Positions 6,949-14,903 of a stretch of DNA of 64,000 nucleotides are shown here, piece after piece. This DNA comes from Chloroflexota bacterium (lineage in GTDB: Bacteria; Chloroflexota; Anaerolineae; UBA2200). Made by a program: the position numbers and the translations under genes. The stretch covers positions 1 through 64,000 of the forward strand of contig JAUWJD010000014.1 in NCBI GenBank assembly GCA_030607875.1. Direction: 5' to 3'. Position 1 is the first letter of the stretch. Each line of letters begins with the position of its first letter. Under the pieces are notes generated by a model. That model saw only the letters and a list, made by a program, of their open reading frames with translations, searched no databases and had not been told where the DNA came from.

Positions 6949-9762
6949 ATGCCCTGGTCAGAATCACCCTACCTAATCCTGGGAATACTTAACGCGGCGA
7001 TCGCGCTGGCCTCCGTGCTCTGGATTTGGCAGCGCCGTCCGGCGCGCGGCGCGCGGACTTTTGCCACAGCGATGCTGTGCATGGCAGCGTGGTCCGCCAC
7101 CGACACTTTCGGCCGGCTGAGCTTCACCGAGGCAGCCAAGCTGTTCTGGGCAAGAGCATCCTACCTCCCTGCGGTGACGGTGCCCGTCGCCCTTCTTGCT
7201 TTCGTGCTGCGATACGGCCAGCGGAAGAAGCCGCTCACCCGCCGCCAGATCTCCCTGCTGGCCATCGAACCCTTCCTGACCCTGCTGCTGGTTTGGCCCA
7301 ACGAGGCCCACGGCTGGATCTGGCGCAGCGTTGCTGTCGATACCACTTTACCGTACCTGTCACTCCGGGTGACCCACGGGCCGTGGTTCTGGTTCCACAC
7401 CGCCTATTCCTATCTGCTGCTTGCTTTGAGCGTGTCGGTGCTCATCCGAGGGATAAGGCACTCCACGGCCCTGCAGCGCCGGCAGGGCTTGGCTCTACTC
7501 ATTGGAGGTCTGGCCTCCTGGATTGCCGTCGCCGTCTCCACTGCCTTCCCCCATCTCGGCCAGATGGCGATTGCTGCCGGGGCAACTGTTAGCAACGTGG
7601 CCATCATCTGGAGCATGCTTCGCTTGCGCATCTTCGATTTCGTGCCCGTGGCGTGCGAGGCCGTTGTGGAGCAGATGGACGCCAGCGTGATCGTGCTCGA
7701 CACACAGAACCGCATCCTGGACCTCAACGCGGCAGCGCAAAAACTCATTGGCCACAGTGCTTCTGAGGTCCTTGGGCAGACTGCAGAGCGCGTCTTTGCC
7801 GCCTATCCGCAGCTCCTCGGACGGTGGCGCGGCGCGATCCAGGTACGTGAGGAGCTGGCCTGGGGGGAAGGAGACACACGCCGCTGGTACGATCTGCGCA
7901 TCTCGCCGCTGCGCGACCCCGAGGGGGAACTGGCCGGTCGCCTGGTTGTCCTGCACGAAATCACTGCACGCAAGCGACTGGAAGCCGAAACCGAGCAGCG
8001 GCGGCTGTACCTGGAAAGCGTGGTGGGCTCCGCTCCGGATGCCATCATTGCCCTGGACAGCCAACACACCATTGTGGAGTGGAACCGAGGCGCAGAGAGC
8101 CTGTTTGGCTACTCGGCACAGGAGGCACGCGGGCGGGACCTCGACGACCTCGTCACCGGGTCGGACCCCAGGACGTTTCAGGAAGCGACCGCGTTGACCG
8201 CCCGAGTCCTCGTCGGCGAGCCCGTTCCTCCAACGGAGGTAGTACGCTACCGCAAGGATGGCACCCCGGTGCACGTCTTTGCGTCCGGTTCGCCCATCCT
8301 GATGGGGGAGGAACTGATCGGCGTGGTGGTCATCTACACCGACATCAGCGAGCTCAAGCAGGCAGAGGAAGCGCTGCGGCAGAGCGAGGCGCGCTATCGT
8401 GCCGTGGTGCAAGCCCAGACGGAGCTGATCACTCGCTTCCTGCCCGACGGAACCCTCACCTTCGCCAACGATGCCGCCTGCCGCTACCTGGGGAAAAAGC
8501 GCGAAGAGCTTATTGGCAGCCATTATGCGTCACCCGTGCCGGACAAGGACAGGAAGATGGTGGAAGAGGCGCTGGCCTCCCTGAGCAGGGAAGATCCCGT
8601 GATCATGGTGGAAAACCGCGTCATTGCGGCCAACGGGGAGACACGCTGGCTGCAGTGGACTAACCGGGCGATATTCAACGAGCAGGGCCAATTGGTCGAG
8701 ATCCAGTCTGTGGGGCGCGACATCACCGAGAGCAAGCTGGCGCAGGACGCCCTGCTCGAGGCCGAAGCGAAATACCGCACCCTGGTGGACACTTCTCCCG
8801 ATGGCATTACCCTGACCAACCTGGCAGGCAAGATCGTCCTCTGCAATCGTCAGACGGCGCGCCTGCACGGCTATGACCTCCCGGAGGACATTCACGGCAT
8901 GTCCACGCTCGACCTCATTGCGCCGCAAGACCACGACCGTGCACGGGCCAACCTGCAGCGGACACTCGCCCGGGGCAGCATTCACAACATCGAGTACACG
9001 ATGCTGCGCAAGGATGGCAGCCGCTTTCCCGCCGAACTCAGCACGTCGGTGATCCGCGACGCCACGCTCAAGCCTACAGGCTTCATTGCGGTGATCCGCG
9101 ACGCCACGGCGCGCAAACGGGGCCAGGAACAACTGCGCGCCTCCCTGCGGGAGAAGGAGCTGCTGCTGAATGAGATCAACCACCGGGTGAGGGACAACCT
9201 GCAAATCATCTCCAGCCTGCTGTACCTGCAGTCGCTGCAGGCCGAGGGGCAGAGCAGCAGCGAGATACTGCGGGACAGCCAAAACCGCGTTCGCTCCATG
9301 GCCCTGGTCCACGAGAAGCTGTACGGTTCTCGAGACCTGTCCAGGATTGACTTTGAGGAATACGTTCAGAGCCTGACCGCTTCGCTGCTGCAATCCTACG
9401 CTGCAGCCTCCAGCGGCATCGGCGTGACGGTCGAAGTGGATGACGTTTTCTTGAGCGTCGATCTGGCCATCCCCTGCAGCTTGCTGATCAGCGAACTCGT
9501 TTCCAATGCCCTCAAGCACGCCTTTGTCGGTCGTGACAGCGGCGAGATCCGCGTAGAGTTCCATGCCCAGGATGAGCGCTACAGGCTCGAGGTCAGCGAC
9601 AACGGAGTGGGCATCCCAGAGGACATTGATACTCGCGACCCAGAGTCCTTGGGCCTGCAACTGGTGAACACACTGGTGGAGCAACTGCGCGGCACCTTGA
9701 GGGTCCAGCACCAGGACGGCACGCAGTTCCGAATCACATTTCCTACACCGGAAGAAGGATAA
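6949..9762 (+). CDS. 7TM multi-PAS histidine kinase (HisKA_2 family)
   Basis: A 937-aa membrane sensor kinase. Residues 1-220 contain seven hydrophobic segments of the HisKA_7TM type (ILGILNAAIALASVLWIW, then LPAVTVPVALLAFVLRY). Four PAS domains follow at about 225-345, 350-470, 475-605 and 610-730. A HisKA_2 dimerisation/phosphotransfer motif (EINHRVRDNLQ, His about 745) comes next. The ATPase domain has an N-box (SELVSNALKHAF, Asn about 853) and DNGVGIP. The usual HHRVKNN is changed to NHRVRDN but the His is kept. The start follows GTAGGAG. It is a close paralogue of the next gene, and both precede a response regulator. Signal and target are unknown. Confidence 0.88.
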   Translation: MPWSESPYLILGILNAAIALASVLWIWQRRPARGARTFATAMLCMAAWSATDTFGRLSFTEAAKLFWARASYLPAVTVPVALLAFVLRYGQRKKPLTRRQISLLAIEPFLTLLLVWPNEAHGWIWRSVAVDTTLPYLSLRVTHGPWFWFHTAYSYLLLALSVSVLIRGIRHSTALQRRQGLALLIGGLASWIAVAVSTAFPHLGQMAIAAGATVSNVAIIWSMLRLRIFDFVPVACEAVVEQMDASVIVLDTQNRILDLNAAAQKLIGHSASEVLGQTAERVFAAYPQLLGRWRGAIQVREELAWGEGDTRRWYDLRISPLRDPEGELAGRLVVLHEITARKRLEAETEQRRLYLESVVGSAPDAIIALDSQHTIVEWNRGAESLFGYSAQEARGRDLDDLVTGSDPRTFQEATALTARVLVGEPVPPTEVVRYRKDGTPVHVFASGSPILMGEELIGVVVIYTDISELKQAEEALRQSEARYRAVVQAQTELITRFLPDGTLTFANDAACRYLGKKREELIGSHYASPVPDKDRKMVEEALASLSREDPVIMVENRVIAANGETRWLQWTNRAIFNEQGQLVEIQSVGRDITESKLAQDALLEAEAKYRTLVDTSPDGITLTNLAGKIVLCNRQTARLHGYDLPEDIHGMSTLDLIAPQDHDRARANLQRTLARGSIHNIEYTMLRKDGSRFPAELSTSVIRDATLKPTGFIAVIRDATARKRGQEQLRASLREKELLLNEINHRVRDNLQIISSLLYLQSLQAEGQSSSEILRDSQNRVRSMALVHEKLYGSRDLSRIDFEEYVQSLTASLLQSYAAASSGIGVTVEVDDVFLSVDLAIPCSLLISELVSNALKHAFVGRDSGEIRVEFHAQDERYRLEVSDNGVGIPEDIDTRDPESLGLQLVNTLVEQLRGTLRVQHQDGTQFRITFPTPEEG

Positions 9763-10319
9763 CAGAGCAGCTGGGGCGCTCAGGGCCGCATGGAGACTTG
9801 GGCGCCTTCGACACAGGCATGAGCTGAGGTGTGCGTGCGGCAGGGGGAGTTCCCGCCGCGAAGCAGCCGCAGACCAAGCCCGGCCGCTTCCCTGGCAGGG
9901 AACGGCTGGAGCACTCTGGCTTTGCTTGACGGCATCTCTGACCAGGTTGCCCGGAGTCTGTTTGCTGGGTCGGCGCTCCTGTCAAACGCAGACGTGCCAG
10001 CCGTAGCATTTGCGTTGTCGGCGAGTATCTTTTTTGTGTATTCTCTGCCTTTCTGTGCTATAATCCTTGACGTGAGCCGTGTCCGTGGTGGCTTGGAGCG
10101 TGCCAGCATTGCCTTCGCCGTTGGGGCGCCACCCACCCAACGATGCGATTCCACGAGTGCCTGGCGTCGATTGTGGACGAGCACCGTGCCCGTCCACTGC
10201 GGTCGTCCTGGCCCACTCCTCTGCCGAGATGCATAATGGATGAAGGACTACAGAGTACTGCGTCAACAGGGCATGCAGAGCACGAACGGCTGATGCACGA
10301 AGCAGTAATGGAAGCGTAG
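9763..10319 (+). other. Intergenic region between the two kinases, with a promoter
   Basis: No gene is supported in this 557-bp gap. It holds an extended -10 (TGTGCTATAAT, 10054-10064) followed by about 255 bases of possible leader, and the short palindromic element at 10256-10307. Confidence 0.5.
10256..10307. repeat. Palindromic TACTGC/GCAGTA element, copy B (short)
   Basis: A 52-bp internally deleted copy with the same ends (AGAGTACTGC and GCACGAAGCAGTA), immediately upstream of the second kinase gene. Confidence 0.65.
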
Positions 10320-12743
10320 ATGGCCTTGCAATCACTGCTCTATACTGGGCTGTGGATGCTTGCCGCAGCCCTCTTCCCAATCCTGGCCCTTTTCGTGTGG
10401 CGGCGGCGTCCTGCGCCAGGCGTGCGCAGCTTCGTGCTGCTGATGTTGTGCCTGGGATGGTGGGCCATGGCCGAAGGCATCACTGCGGCCAGTGCAGACC
10501 TGGGAACTGCACTCTTCTGGGCAAAGTCACAGTACCTCCCTCTTGTCATTGCCCCCGTTGCCTGGCTGGCTTTCGTGCTGCGCTACGCGCGGGACGGACG
10601 ACGGCTGACGAGGCGCGAGAGCGCCCTGCTGGCGATTGAGCCAGCCATCACCGTGCTGCTGGTCTGGACCAACGAAGCCCACGGTCTGATGTGGAGCCAC
10701 ACGGGGCTGGCCTGGACTGGCACGTTCTGGCGGCTGCGTTTGACGTACGGGACATGGTTCTGGGTCAACCTGGCCTATTCCTACGCTGTGGTCGCGCTTG
10801 GGGCGGCCCTGCTCATGCAGGCCTGGCTGCGCACTCGCCACGAACACCGCGGGCAGGCTGCCTATATACTGATCGCTGCGCTTCTGCCCTGCACGGCAGG
10901 CATTGCCTACGTTGTCTGGCCCGGCTTGGGCAGCGCGGCCCTCGTCGTGGCTCTGCTGCAGTTCGAGGGGATAGTGGCCTGGGTACTGATATGCCTGGGC
11001 CTTTTTGAACTGAGGCCAGTTGCGGACTATGCAGTGATGGCGCAAATGGAAGATGGCGTCGTTGTGCTGGACGCTGAGAAGCGGGTGGTGGACCTGAATC
11101 CCGCAGCACAGAAGCTGCTCGGGTCGCGAGCTACGACCATGATCGGTCGGCCCGCCGCTGAAGCCTTCTCCGCCTTCCCCGAGCTCATCCGGCACTGCCA
11201 GAGCGAAGCCGAGTGGCAAGACGAGCTCGTCCTGCAGCGTGGGAACACCGAGCAGCACTTTGACATTCGCTGTTCGCCGCTCCTCTCGGACTTTGGGCAG
11301 ACAGTTGGCTGCCTGCTCGTCATCCACGACATCACCGCGCTCAAACGGGCCGATGAGGCACTGAGCGAGAGTGAAGAAAAGTACCGCAACGTGGTGGAGA
11401 GGGCCAACGACGGCATCGCAGTGATTCGGGATGGCCTGGTTCAATATGCAAACCCCCGCCTGGCGGAGATCACCGGCTACGGCGTTGAGGAGATGGTAGG
11501 TACCCCGTACACCACGTACATCTGGCCAGAGAAGCTCGATCAAGTCGCGGAGCGCTACCGCCGGCGCATGGCCGGTGAGGACGTGCCAGCCATATACGAA
11601 ACCACGATCAGGCACAAGAATGGCACCCCGTTGGCGGTGGAGTTCAACGCGGGGCTCGTGATGTACGAGGGGCAAAGTGCGGATCTGGTGCTGGTGCGGG
11701 ACATCACCGAGCGCAAGCGCCTCGAAGCGGAGATTGAACAGCGTCGTCAGTACCTGGAGAGGGTCTTGGCCTCCGCCCCGGACGCCATCGTGACCCTGGA
11801 CAACCAGCAACGGGTGGTGGAGTGGAACCCAGGGGCACAGAAACTGTTTGGCTATTCTGTGGAGGAGGCACGCGGTCAGAATATCGACGACCTCGTCGCC
11901 GGATCGAGCGCCAAGACCTATGAGGAAGCAACCGCCTTAACCCGGCAGGTACTGGCCGGACAGCCGGTTCCCCCGACAGAGGCGATTCGCTACCGCAAGG
12001 ATGGCACCCCGGTGGACGTTATGGTCGCTGGCTCTCCGATCCTCATCGGGGGCGAGTTTACCGGAGTCGTGGCCGTTTACACCGACATCACCGAACGTAA
12101 GCAGGCCGAGGAACAACTTCAGGCATCCCTACGCGAGAAAGAGATGCTGGTCAAGGAAGTCCACCATCGGGTCAAGAACAACCTGCAGGTGATCTCCAGC
12201 CTGCTCTACCTGCAATCGCTGAAGGCCGAGGAGCGAGGTGCCAGTGGCATCTTGCAGGACAGCCGCAACCAGGTGCGCTCGATGGCCCTCGTCCACGAAA
12301 AGCTGTACGGCTCGCAGGACTTGTCCAGGATTGACTTTGGCGAATACCTGTCCAGCCTGACCACCTCGCTTCTACAATTGCACGGAGCGGCCTCCGGCGC
12401 CATTGACGTGCAGGTCGATGTGGATGACGTTCAGTTGAGCGTAGACCTGGCCATACCTTGCGGGCTGATCATCAATGAACTGGTCTCCAATTCCTTGAAA
12501 CACGCCTTCACCGGCAGGGACACGGGTGAGATCGTCGTAGGGTTCTACGCTCACGGGGACACGTTCGTGCTCAGCGTGAGCGACAATGGAGTCGGCGTGG
12601 CAGACGAGGTGGATGTGCACGAGACAGAGTCTCTAGGCCTACAACTGGTCAACACGCTCGTCGAGCAGCTTGATGGCACGATGGACGTCGAGGGCTATAC
12701 AGGAACCAGGTTCACCATCACCTTTCCTGCAAGACAAAGGTAG
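10320..12743 (+). CDS. 7TM multi-PAS histidine kinase (HisKA_2 family), paralogue
   Basis: An 807-aa sensor kinase with the same plan as the upstream gene but one PAS domain fewer. Residues about 1-225 are a 7TM region (LPLVIAPVAWLAFVLRYARD, then MWSHTGLAWTGTFWRLRL). PAS domains lie at about 230-345, 350-470 and 475-595. The HisKA_2 motif EVHHRVKNNLQ is canonical (His about 616). The ATPase has NELVSNSLKHAF and DNGVGVADE. The start has only a weak GGAAG ahead of it; an upstream in-frame stop rules out a longer form. It ends 27 bases before the response regulator gene, so the two are probably cotranscribed. The pair likely arose by tandem duplication. Confidence 0.88.
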   Translation: MALQSLLYTGLWMLAAALFPILALFVWRRRPAPGVRSFVLLMLCLGWWAMAEGITAASADLGTALFWAKSQYLPLVIAPVAWLAFVLRYARDGRRLTRRESALLAIEPAITVLLVWTNEAHGLMWSHTGLAWTGTFWRLRLTYGTWFWVNLAYSYAVVALGAALLMQAWLRTRHEHRGQAAYILIAALLPCTAGIAYVVWPGLGSAALVVALLQFEGIVAWVLICLGLFELRPVADYAVMAQMEDGVVVLDAEKRVVDLNPAAQKLLGSRATTMIGRPAAEAFSAFPELIRHCQSEAEWQDELVLQRGNTEQHFDIRCSPLLSDFGQTVGCLLVIHDITALKRADEALSESEEKYRNVVERANDGIAVIRDGLVQYANPRLAEITGYGVEEMVGTPYTTYIWPEKLDQVAERYRRRMAGEDVPAIYETTIRHKNGTPLAVEFNAGLVMYEGQSADLVLVRDITERKRLEAEIEQRRQYLERVLASAPDAIVTLDNQQRVVEWNPGAQKLFGYSVEEARGQNIDDLVAGSSAKTYEEATALTRQVLAGQPVPPTEAIRYRKDGTPVDVMVAGSPILIGGEFTGVVAVYTDITERKQAEEQLQASLREKEMLVKEVHHRVKNNLQVISSLLYLQSLKAEERGASGILQDSRNQVRSMALVHEKLYGSQDLSRIDFGEYLSSLTTSLLQLHGAASGAIDVQVDVDDVQLSVDLAIPCGLIINELVSNSLKHAFTGRDTGEIVVGFYAHGDTFVLSVSDNGVGVADEVDVHETESLGLQLVNTLVEQLDGTMDVEGYTGTRFTITFPARQR

Positions 12744-12770
12744 CGGCCTGGCGGCAAGGGAGGAAGCGCA

Positions 12771-13916
12771 GTGATAGGCATTCTGATCGTTGAAGATGAA
12801 CGCATCGTGTCCATGGCCCTGGAGAGGGCGCTGCGACGCATGGGCTACCTGGTAACCGGAATCACTGGCTCCGGAGAAGAGGCGGTTGAAAAGGCCGCAC
12901 AGCGGCAGCCGGACATTGTGCTCATGGACATCCGGCTTCAGGGTGGCACTGACGGCATTGAGGCCGCCTTGCAAATCCAGACCCGCTATAACATACCGGT
13001 GGTCTACCTAACAGCCTACGCCGACGAGGACACATTGCAGCGAGCGAAAGTCACCGCTGCCTACGGCTACGTCATCAAACCGTTTCAGGAACGGGAGCTG
13101 CGCGTTGCCATCGAGATGGCGCTTTATAAGCATGCCATGGAACGCAGTCTGAAAGAGCGAGAGCACTGGCTCACTGCGACCTTGAGCAGCATTGGCGAGG
13201 CTGTGATCATCGCCGACGAGAGGGATCTGGTCACGTTCATGAATCCGGCCGCTGAAACACTGACCGGTTGGCAGCATGGTGACGCATGGGGAAAAAGGAT
13301 CGCCAAGGTCCTGAGGCTCGAACAGCAAACTGGCCATGTCGGCACCACGGATGCTGTCAGGAAGGCATGCCAAGCGGGGCAAATGGTGTCTCTGACAGAC
13401 TATCTGCTCATTGCCAGGGAGGGCGCGCGAATCCCGGTTGATCTCAGCATTGCCTCTATGCGCGATGAAAAGGAGAACTCTACTGGGGTTGTCGTCGTCT
13501 TGCAGGACATCACGGAGCGCAAACAAGCAGAAGAGGAGCTGCGTGCCAGCGAGGAGAGGTATCGGCTGCTCTTCGAGTCGTCCCTGCAGCCGATCCTGCT
13601 GCTGGGCCCGGACGGCAAGATCGTGGCCTGCAACAGCCGCATGGCCGATGTCATCGGGCTGCCTGAAGACGACATCATTGGCCAGTTGTTGACCGACCTG
13701 CCCACCATGCCGCCAGAGGTGAAGGCGAGACATGGCAGGCGCTTGGCGCGCATCCTCAGTGGAGAGGAGTCGCCTCCTTTTACCATGAACTTTACGCTTC
13801 AGGGCAAGAAACGCTCCCTGGAGATTTTGGTGGCCACGTTGAAGAAGCATGGCCGGGTCTATGCCATCCAGGTCATTGGCCGTGACATCACAGAACAGGG
13901 CAAAGCCAGGCAATAG
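12771..13916 (+). CDS. Response regulator with two PAS domains
   Basis: A 381-aa protein starting at a GTG after GGAGGAAGCGCA. The receiver domain (1-120) has acidic pocket EDE at 8-10, phospho-acceptor Asp53 (VLMDIRL), Thr/Ser switch LTAYAD and Lys (IKPF), so it should be active. PAS domains follow at about 130-245 (WLTATLSSIGEAVIIADERD) and 255-375. There is no DNA-binding, enzymatic or GGDEF output. It probably works as an intermediate in a phosphorelay fed by the two upstream HisKA_2 kinases. COG3920 kinases are often paired with receiver-PAS proteins of this type. Confidence 0.85.
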   Translation: MIGILIVEDERIVSMALERALRRMGYLVTGITGSGEEAVEKAAQRQPDIVLMDIRLQGGTDGIEAALQIQTRYNIPVVYLTAYADEDTLQRAKVTAAYGYVIKPFQERELRVAIEMALYKHAMERSLKEREHWLTATLSSIGEAVIIADERDLVTFMNPAAETLTGWQHGDAWGKRIAKVLRLEQQTGHVGTTDAVRKACQAGQMVSLTDYLLIAREGARIPVDLSIASMRDEKENSTGVVVVLQDITERKQAEEELRASEERYRLLFESSLQPILLLGPDGKIVACNSRMADVIGLPEDDIIGQLLTDLPTMPPEVKARHGRRLARILSGEESPPFTMNFTLQGKKRSLEILVATLKKHGRVYAIQVIGRDITEQGKARQ

Positions 13917-14066
13917 CACCCGTAGTAACGACTTCAGTCGTTGTAACACCCGTAGTGACGACTTCAGTCGTTGCGCCACCCGTAATGACAAGTTCAGTCG
14001 TTGCAACACCCGTAGTAACGACTTCAGTCGTTGCAGCACCCGTAGTGACGACTTCAGTCGTTGCAG
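13917..14066. repeat. Five tandem 30-bp REP units upstream of the RAYT
   Basis: Units start at 13917, 13947, 13977, 14007 and 14037. Each reads CACCCGTAGT, then the hairpin AACGACTTCAGTCGTT or a variant. The array begins one base after the regulator stop codon and ends 13 bases before the RAYT start. It is not a CRISPR because there are no spacers. Confidence 0.9.
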
Positions 14067-14079
14067 GGAGACTTGACCA

Positions 14080-14574
14080 ATGCCCTACGAATACCGCAAA
14101 ATGAGTCCAGAAGAAAAAGCAGCCGTTGTGGCGCATCGCCGTGAGCGCCACTATCCTTGGCATGCACCGCCACACCCCTATCGCGAGACCGGGTGGTACC
14201 TCCTCACTGCTGTCAACTTTCAGCACGAGCCAATCATGCATGCATCCCGTCGGGACGAGTTTGAACCCCGCTTGCTTGAGGCCTTTTCCTCAATAGGTGC
14301 GGAGATCGGAGGCTGGGTGATCCTGCCCAACCACTATCACATTCTGGTAGGCATCCCTTCGTTGGACGTTGCATCGCGCCTTCTCCAACAACTGCACGGA
14401 ACGACGTCGCGCGAATGGAACGTAGCGGATGGAATGACGGGTCAGCGGCGCGTGTGGTACAAGTTCACCGATCGCTGGATTCGCAGTGAGCGACATCACT
14501 ACCAGGCACTGAACTACACCCATTACAACCCAGTGAAACACGGCCATGCAACTGACCCCTATGCGTGGCCTTGA
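14080..14574 (+). CDS. REP-associated tyrosine transposase (RAYT), truncated by TGA
   Basis: A 164-aa HUH-family Y1 transposase. The metal-binding HUH is PNHYHILV (His85, His87). The catalytic Tyr lies in NYTHYNPVKHG (Tyr146 likely). GGGAG precedes the ATG by nine bases. RAYTs act on REP hairpins, and here such hairpins flank the gene on both sides (13917-14066 and 14751-14805). The open frame stops at TGA 14572-14574, but translation past it in the same frame gives SSVHLYFDTKGRDWLRSTW and ends FGRGWDD at 14676, which is the normal RAYT tail. The stop sits where family members usually have Trp (YAWP-W-SS), so this is probably a TGG to TGA mutation. The catalytic residues are upstream of it. 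Confidence 0.85.
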   Translation: MPYEYRKMSPEEKAAVVAHRRERHYPWHAPPHPYRETGWYLLTAVNFQHEPIMHASRRDEFEPRLLEAFSSIGAEIGGWVILPNHYHILVGIPSLDVASRLLQQLHGTTSREWNVADGMTGQRRVWYKFTDRWIRSERHHYQALNYTHYNPVKHGHATDPYAWP

Positions 14575-14676
14575 TCCAGTGTACATTTGTACTTTGATAC
14601 CAAGGGCCGCGACTGGCTTCGCAGCACATGGAAGGACTATCCGACGGACAACTTTGGACGCGGCTGGGATGACTGA
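14575..14676 (+). pseudogene. Severed C-terminal segment of the RAYT
   Basis: 33 codons, in frame with the RAYT and directly after its TGA, encode the conserved SSxHxY...GRxWL...GWDD tail and end in a normal TGA. See the RAYT entry. Confidence 0.75.
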
Positions 14677-14750
14677 ACCGCCTGTCTGAGGCGTGTGAGT
14701 CATCTCAACTATCGTAGTGACGACTAGAGCACCCCTTCAAACCCAATACC

Positions 14751-14805
14751 GTAGTGACGACTTTAGTCGTTTCCCACCACCAAGAACGACTAAAGTCGTC
14801 ACTAC
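14751..14805. repeat. Inverted REP pair (BIME-like) downstream of the RAYT
   Basis: Two REP units in opposite orientation: GTAGTGACGACTTTAGTCG on the left and its complement ending GTCGTCACTAC on the right, separated by about 13 bases. A further half unit (CGTAGTGACGACTAGAG) lies at 14713-14729. Confidence 0.85.
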
Positions 14806-14841
14806 AGAACACCATTTGTGGTCAAGTACCATCACCCCAAC

Positions 14842-14869
14842 TTGGCAGACTGGCAGAAGCTGCTATAAT
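14842..14869 (+). promoter_or_regulatory. Sigma70-type promoter of the receiver-kinase gene
   Basis: TTGGCA, a 16-base spacer, then TATAAT with an upstream TGC (extended -10). It lies about 35 bases before the chosen ATG at 14904. Confidence 0.65.
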
Positions 14870-14903
14870 AGAGCGCAGCGGCATCACACTGATGGAGGGA
14901 CCG

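Noticed and set aside
13917-14066. CRISPR array
   Set aside because: The 30-bp units are directly tandem without unique spacers, and no cas genes are present.
14080-14676. UGA recoded as Trp
   Set aside because: Many intact neighbours end in TGA and use TGG for Trp, so a genome-wide code change is not supported.
14754-14903. 50-codon N-terminal extension of the receiver-kinase
   Set aside because: It would start within a REP, before the promoter, and the internal ATG has a strong ribosome site.
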